Shown: positions 61,008 through 64,000 of the stretch, piece by piece
How the letters are laid out: each line of letters begins with the position of its first letter
Position numbering within the stretch: position 1 is the first letter of the stretch
Source: Stenotrophomonas sp. SAU14A_NAIMI4_8
GTDB lineage: Bacteria > Pseudomonadota > Gammaproteobacteria > Xanthomonadales > Xanthomonadaceae
DNA: 64,000 nt
Assembly: GCF_003086695.1 (NCBI RefSeq)
Contig: NZ_CP025999.1
Coordinates: 918,820 to 982,819 of the forward strand
Direction: 5' to 3'
The notes under the pieces: generated by a model
Seen by the model: only the letters and a program-made list of their open reading frames with translations
Databases searched by the model: none
Told to the model about the DNA's origin: nothing
Position numbers and translations under genes: made by a program

Positions 61008-62027
61008 TCATTCCCAGCCGGACAACGCCAGCTTGCCGATCGTGCGACCGCTGGCCAGGCGCTCATGCGCTGCCTGCAGGTTGGCGGCGTTGATGCTGCC
61101 CACCACTTCGCTCAGGGTGCCGCGCAGTTGGCCGGCGTCGATCATGCTGGCTGCACGGTTGAGGATGCGGTGCTGTTCAATCTGGTCGGCGGTCTGGAAA
61201 CGCGCGCGGGCGAACATGAATTCCCAGTGGATGCCGATGCACTTGGCCTTGTAGGGATCGCCGATGCGCAGCGGCCCGCGCGGCTCGACAATCAGCCCGA
61301 CATGGCCCTGCGGCGCCACGATCTGCCCCAGTTCGTCCCAGTAGTGGTCGGTGTCGGCCAGGTTCAGCGCCACCTGCACGCTGTCGATGCCCAGGGCCTG
61401 CAACTGCGGCAGCAGGGGCTGGTGGTGGTCGATCACATGGGCCGCGCCCATTCGTCGGCACCAGTCCACGGACGCTTCGCGCGACGCTGTCGCAATAACC
61501 TCGAAACCGGCGTGCTGGGCCAGCTGGATCGCCATCGAGCCCACACCGCCGGCGCCGCCGATCACCAGCAGGCGTTGCCCGGCATGGCGGCGCCCGTCCA
61601 GCTGCAACGGCATGCGCTGGAACAGCAGCTCCCACGCAGTGAGCGTGGTCAACGGCAGGGCGGCGGCTTCGGCGAAATCCAGGGTGGTGGGCTTGCGCGC
61701 CACCAGCCGTTCATCCACCCATTGGTATTGCGCGTTGCAGCCCGGGCGGGTCACGTCGCCGGCGTAATAGACCTCGTCGCCGGAAGCGAACAGACTGGCC
61801 TCTTCACCGATCGCCTCCACCACCCCGGCCGCATCCCAGCCGAGTACGCGGGGCCGGTCGAGCATGGCGTCGGTGGTGGCCGCGCGCTGCTTGGCATCGA
61901 CCGGGTTGACCGAGATCGCCTGCACCCGCACCAGCAGATCACGCCCCCGCGGAGGCAGGGGCGGAGGCAACTGCACATCCTGCAGCGCAGGCAGAGATTC
62001 ACGACACAGGGCGACGGCTTTCATCAT
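61008..62027 (-). CDS. Zinc-type alcohol dehydrogenase-like / quinone oxidoreductase
   Basis: The 339-residue medium-chain reductase has the GroES-like domain (VQAISVNPVDAKQR near 36-48) and a Rossmann fold with LLVIGGAGGVGSMAIQLAQ near 153-171. NPVDAK and lack of the structural-zinc cysteines point to the zinc-independent ZTA1/quinone oxidoreductase-like branch that reduces alkenals or quinones with NADPH. Start ATG at 62027; a second ATG follows at 62024. Function beyond the family is unknown. Confidence 0.88.
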   Translation of the reverse strand: MMKAVALCRESLPALQDVQLPPPLPPRGRDLLVRVQAISVNPVDAKQRAATTDAMLDRPRVLGWDAAGVVEAIGEEASLFASGDEVYYAGDVTRPGCNAQYQWVDERLVARKPTTLDFAEAAALPLTTLTAWELLFQRMPLQLDGRRHAGQRLLVIGGAGGVGSMAIQLAQHAGFEVIATASREASVDWCRRMGAAHVIDHHQPLLPQLQALGIDSVQVALNLADTDHYWDELGQIVAPQGHVGLIVEPRGPLRIGDPYKAKCIGIHWEFMFARARFQTADQIEQHRILNRAASMIDAGQLRGTLSEVVGSINAANLQAAHERLASGRTIGKLALSGWE

Positions 62028-62382
62028 GACTCCGGCTCGGTTCGTGCGTTCATCATAAGGTTCCTCACCTCGATGGGCGCGCGCTGAATCGTCGCGAGTT
62101 TCCCTTTTCCGCAGTTGTCACATTGTGTCCTTAATGCCCCTCAAACCCTTGTGCCACGGGGGTATTGCGGATTTTCATGATCCTGTATAGGGTTTCAACG
62201 TCGGACCGGTGGCTGGTCGGGTACGACGCTTCACATGTTACGGGACTGTTAACATGACCTTCACCCGCCTGAGCATAATGTTCGCGGCGGTGGCGTGCTG
62301 AATCGGCTGTCTGAACATCGACGCAGTAGTGCTGGCCCATGCCTCTACCGGTTTCATACCCCCGAAATAGGAGCTGTACTCA
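62028..62382. other. 355-bp upstream region of ompA with an inverted repeat
   Basis: The inverted repeat CATGTTA (62234-62240) and TAACATG (62250-62256), 9 bp apart, lies just upstream of CATAAT (62274-62279), a candidate -10. It could be an operator. The probable leader of about 95 nt ends in a TAGGAG ribosome site. No gene is seen. Confidence 0.4.
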
Positions 62383-63474
62383 ATGAACAAGAAGATCCTT
62401 ACTGCCGCGCTGCTGGGCGGTCTGGCTTTCGCCCAGGCTGCGTCGGCGCAGGAGTTCGATGACCGCTGGTACCTGACCGGTTCGGCTGGCTTCAACTTCC
62501 AGGACAGCGACCGTCTGACCAATGACGCCCCGTTCGTCACCCTGGGTCTGGGCAAGTTCATCAGCCCGAACTGGTCGCTGGACGGTGAGCTGAACTACCA
62601 GAACCCGAACTTCGACGCCAACCAGGATCTGAACTGGTCGCAGTACGGCGTGTCGTTCGACCTGCGTCGCCACTTCATCCAGGAAGGCCGCGGCTGGAAC
62701 CCGTACATCGTCGGTGGCCTGGGCTACCAGAAGTCCGAGGAAGAGTACGCTGCTCTGGACAACAACGGTCCGCGTGAGCGCAAGGACGGCAACCTGTCGG
62801 CCAAGCTGGGCGTCGGCCTGCAGACCACCTTCGAAAAGCGCGTTGCTGTCCGCGCCGAAGTGGCCTACCGCGCTGATTTCGACGACCAGAGCGTTGCCGC
62901 TCGTGACGAAAGCTGGTTCGGCGACGTGCTGGCTTCGGTCGGCGTCGTGATCCCGCTGGGCCCGGCCCCGGTGGCTGCTGCCCCGGCTCCGGCTCCGGTT
63001 GCCCCGAGCTGCGCCGACCTGGACGACGACGGTGACGGCGTCAACAACTGCGACGACAAGTGCCCGAACTCGCAGCCGGGTCAGACCATCGGTCCGGACG
63101 GTTGCCCGGTGCCGGTCTCGATCGACCTGAAGGGCGTGAACTTCGACTTCGACAAGTCGAACCTGCGTCCGGACGCTGTGGCCATCCTGTCGGAAGCTTC
63201 GGAAATCCTGAAGCGCTACCCGGATCTGCGCGTTGAAGTGGCCGGTCACACCGACTCGAAGGGTACCGACGCTTACAACCAGAAGCTGTCCGAGCGTCGC
63301 GCCACCGCGGTGTACAACTACCTGACCCAGAACGGCGTGGACGCTTCGCGTCTGCAGGGCCCGATCGGCTACGGCGAGAGCCGTCCGATTGCCCCGAACA
63401 CCAACCCGGATGGTTCGGACAACCCGGAAGGTCGCGCCAAGAACCGTCGTACCGAGCTGAACGTCCAGAACTAA
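62383..63474 (+). CDS. ompA: OmpA-family outer membrane protein
   Basis: The 363-residue protein links outer membrane and peptidoglycan. A signal peptide (1 to about 22, ending AASAQ) is followed by an 8-strand beta-barrel to about residue 195 and an Ala/Pro linker (PVAAAPAPAPVAPS). A calcium-binding TSP3-like repeat (DLDDDGDGVNNCDDKCP) precedes the OmpA C-terminal domain (NFDFDKSNLRPDA, then VEVAGHTDSKGTDAYNQKLSERRA), with the Asp and Arg that bind diaminopimelate. The TSP3 insertion is a feature of the Xanthomonas/Pseudomonas OprF-like type. A strong terminator follows. Confidence 0.95.
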   Translation: MNKKILTAALLGGLAFAQAASAQEFDDRWYLTGSAGFNFQDSDRLTNDAPFVTLGLGKFISPNWSLDGELNYQNPNFDANQDLNWSQYGVSFDLRRHFIQEGRGWNPYIVGGLGYQKSEEEYAALDNNGPRERKDGNLSAKLGVGLQTTFEKRVAVRAEVAYRADFDDQSVAARDESWFGDVLASVGVVIPLGPAPVAAAPAPAPVAPSCADLDDDGDGVNNCDDKCPNSQPGQTIGPDGCPVPVSIDLKGVNFDFDKSNLRPDAVAILSEASEILKRYPDLRVEVAGHTDSKGTDAYNQKLSERRATAVYNYLTQNGVDASRLQGPIGYGESRPIAPNTNPDGSDNPEGRAKNRRTELNVQN

Positions 63475-63505
63475 GTTCTGACGCTCTGCCAGTAAGACAC
63501 AGCAG

Positions 63506-63530
63506 GACCCGGCTTCGGCCGGGTCTTGTT
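63506..63530 (+). terminator. Terminator after ompA
   Basis: GACCCGGC and GCCGGGTC pair around TTCG, followed by TTGTTGTTTG. Intrinsic terminator 31 bp past the stop codon. Confidence 0.88.
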
Positions 63531-63632
63531 GTTTGTGGAGCCAGGGAATGTGCTGGTACCAGTAAAAGGCGACCGTCCATCGGCTTTTTCTCCAGAAAAC
63601 CAACAAGTTGCCGTATTCATTGAAGGTTCCGC

Positions 63633-63660
63633 TTGAAAGCTGTGCCGGCATTGCTAAACT
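63633..63660 (+). promoter_or_regulatory. Promoter of the last (truncated) gene
   Basis: TTGAAA (63633-63638) and TAAACT (63655-63660) are 16 bp apart, and TGC before the -10 makes an extended -10. It is about 30 bp before the candidate start of the secreted protein gene. Confidence 0.6.
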
Positions 63661-63692
63661 CGCCGCGTCACTTCCTTCCGTGGATGCCCCTC

Positions 63693-64000
63693 ATGTTGCG
63701 CTCTGCATCGGCCGCCGTTCTGGCGCTGGCCCTGGTTCCCGCTGCCCACGCCGCGGTTGATTGCTCGGTCAACACCAGCGCGTCGCCGCTGCCCCTGCCG
63801 GCCACCGCCATCGCGCCGGTGGCTGACGAGCTGTACATCCGCGGCAGCCAGCTGGGCATGTCCGCCGGCGTGCTGGGCAGCAGCTACGATCCGTCGCAGT
63901 CGCTGGACCAGGTGCTGCAGCGCCTGCGCATCGATGGCTGCCAGAACATCGCCAAGGCCATTCCGAGTGCGCCGGCGGTGAAGCCGAACGACCCGGCCGC
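63693..64000 (+). CDS. Secreted protein of unknown function, cut by the window end
   Basis: An open frame runs from ATG 63693 to the end of the window (102 codons visible, no stop). It starts with a clear signal peptide (residues 1-20, LALALVPAAHAAVDC). The rest is Ser/Pro/Leu rich and has a conserved Cys near residue 24 and another near 85. I do not recognise a family from this part. An in-frame ATG at 63684 is also possible. Confidence 0.7.
   Translation, partial: MLRSASAAVLALALVPAAHAAVDCSVNTSASPLPLPATAIAPVADELYIRGSQLGMSAGVLGSSYDPSQSLDQVLQRLRIDGCQNIAKAIPSAPAVKPNDPA

Overview
The window is chromosomal DNA from a GC-rich gammaproteobacterium of the Xanthomonadaceae, most probably Stenotrophomonas (S. 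maltophilia complex). The evidence is: the gene order tRNA-Tyr, tRNA-Gly, tRNA-Thr, tuf, tRNA-Trp, secE, nusG; a protein recognisable as the S. maltophilia peptide amidase with its Lys-Ser-Ser catalytic residues; and many intergenic stem-loops that begin with GTAG or end with CTAC, the hallmark of the SMAG repeats of this genus.

Layout. 1-640 is a repeat block: a 44-nt direct repeat, then four tandem about 91-bp units, each an inverted pair of GTAG stem-loops. 641-5635 carries a TonB-dependent receptor facing a secreted cyanophycinase-family peptidase and an isoaspartyl peptidase, which together look like a beta-aspartyl peptide scavenging locus. 5688-39447 is the large transcription/translation supercluster: tRNAs, tuf copy 1, secE-nusG, the L11 and beta operons (rplKAJL-rpoBC), the str operon (rpsLG-fusA-tuf copy 2), the S10 operon, the spc operon and the alpha operon, all on the + strand. 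Hairpins and promoters in the longer gaps mark the operon joints; some joints are unusual: a terminator inside the spc operon between rpsN and rpsH, and a structured promoter-bearing leader between secY and rpsM where rpmJ sits in many bacteria.

39448-64000 is mixed housekeeping and accessory sequence: dsbB, a second TonB receptor, a class II DAHP synthase, an MscS-like channel, typA with a small membrane protein and the peptide amidase on the - strand, ppiB, mdh, rluA, a propionyl/acetyl-CoA synthetase, an unrecognised 167-residue protein, a suppressor-of-fused domain protein, a beta-class glutathione transferase, a SleB-type hydrolase, a 2,4-dienoyl-CoA reductase, a YczE-type membrane protein, a quinone oxidoreductase-like protein, an OmpA-family porin, and a secreted protein cut by the window end.

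Intergenic space in this second half is dense with palindromes of several families: GTAG stem-loops, about 39-bp GGGGTC...GACCCC units, and two larger cassettes (43971-44575 and 52347-52755) bounded by 25-bp terminal inverted repeats that look like non-autonomous MITE-type elements. I see no transposase, phage, CRISPR array or plasmid gene. The strongest candidates for something undescribed are the secY-rpsM structured leader, the two TIR-bounded cassettes and the cyanophycin-type locus; the rest is conserved core biology. Start codons were chosen by ribosome binding site spacing and family length where several were possible. All comparisons were made by eye.
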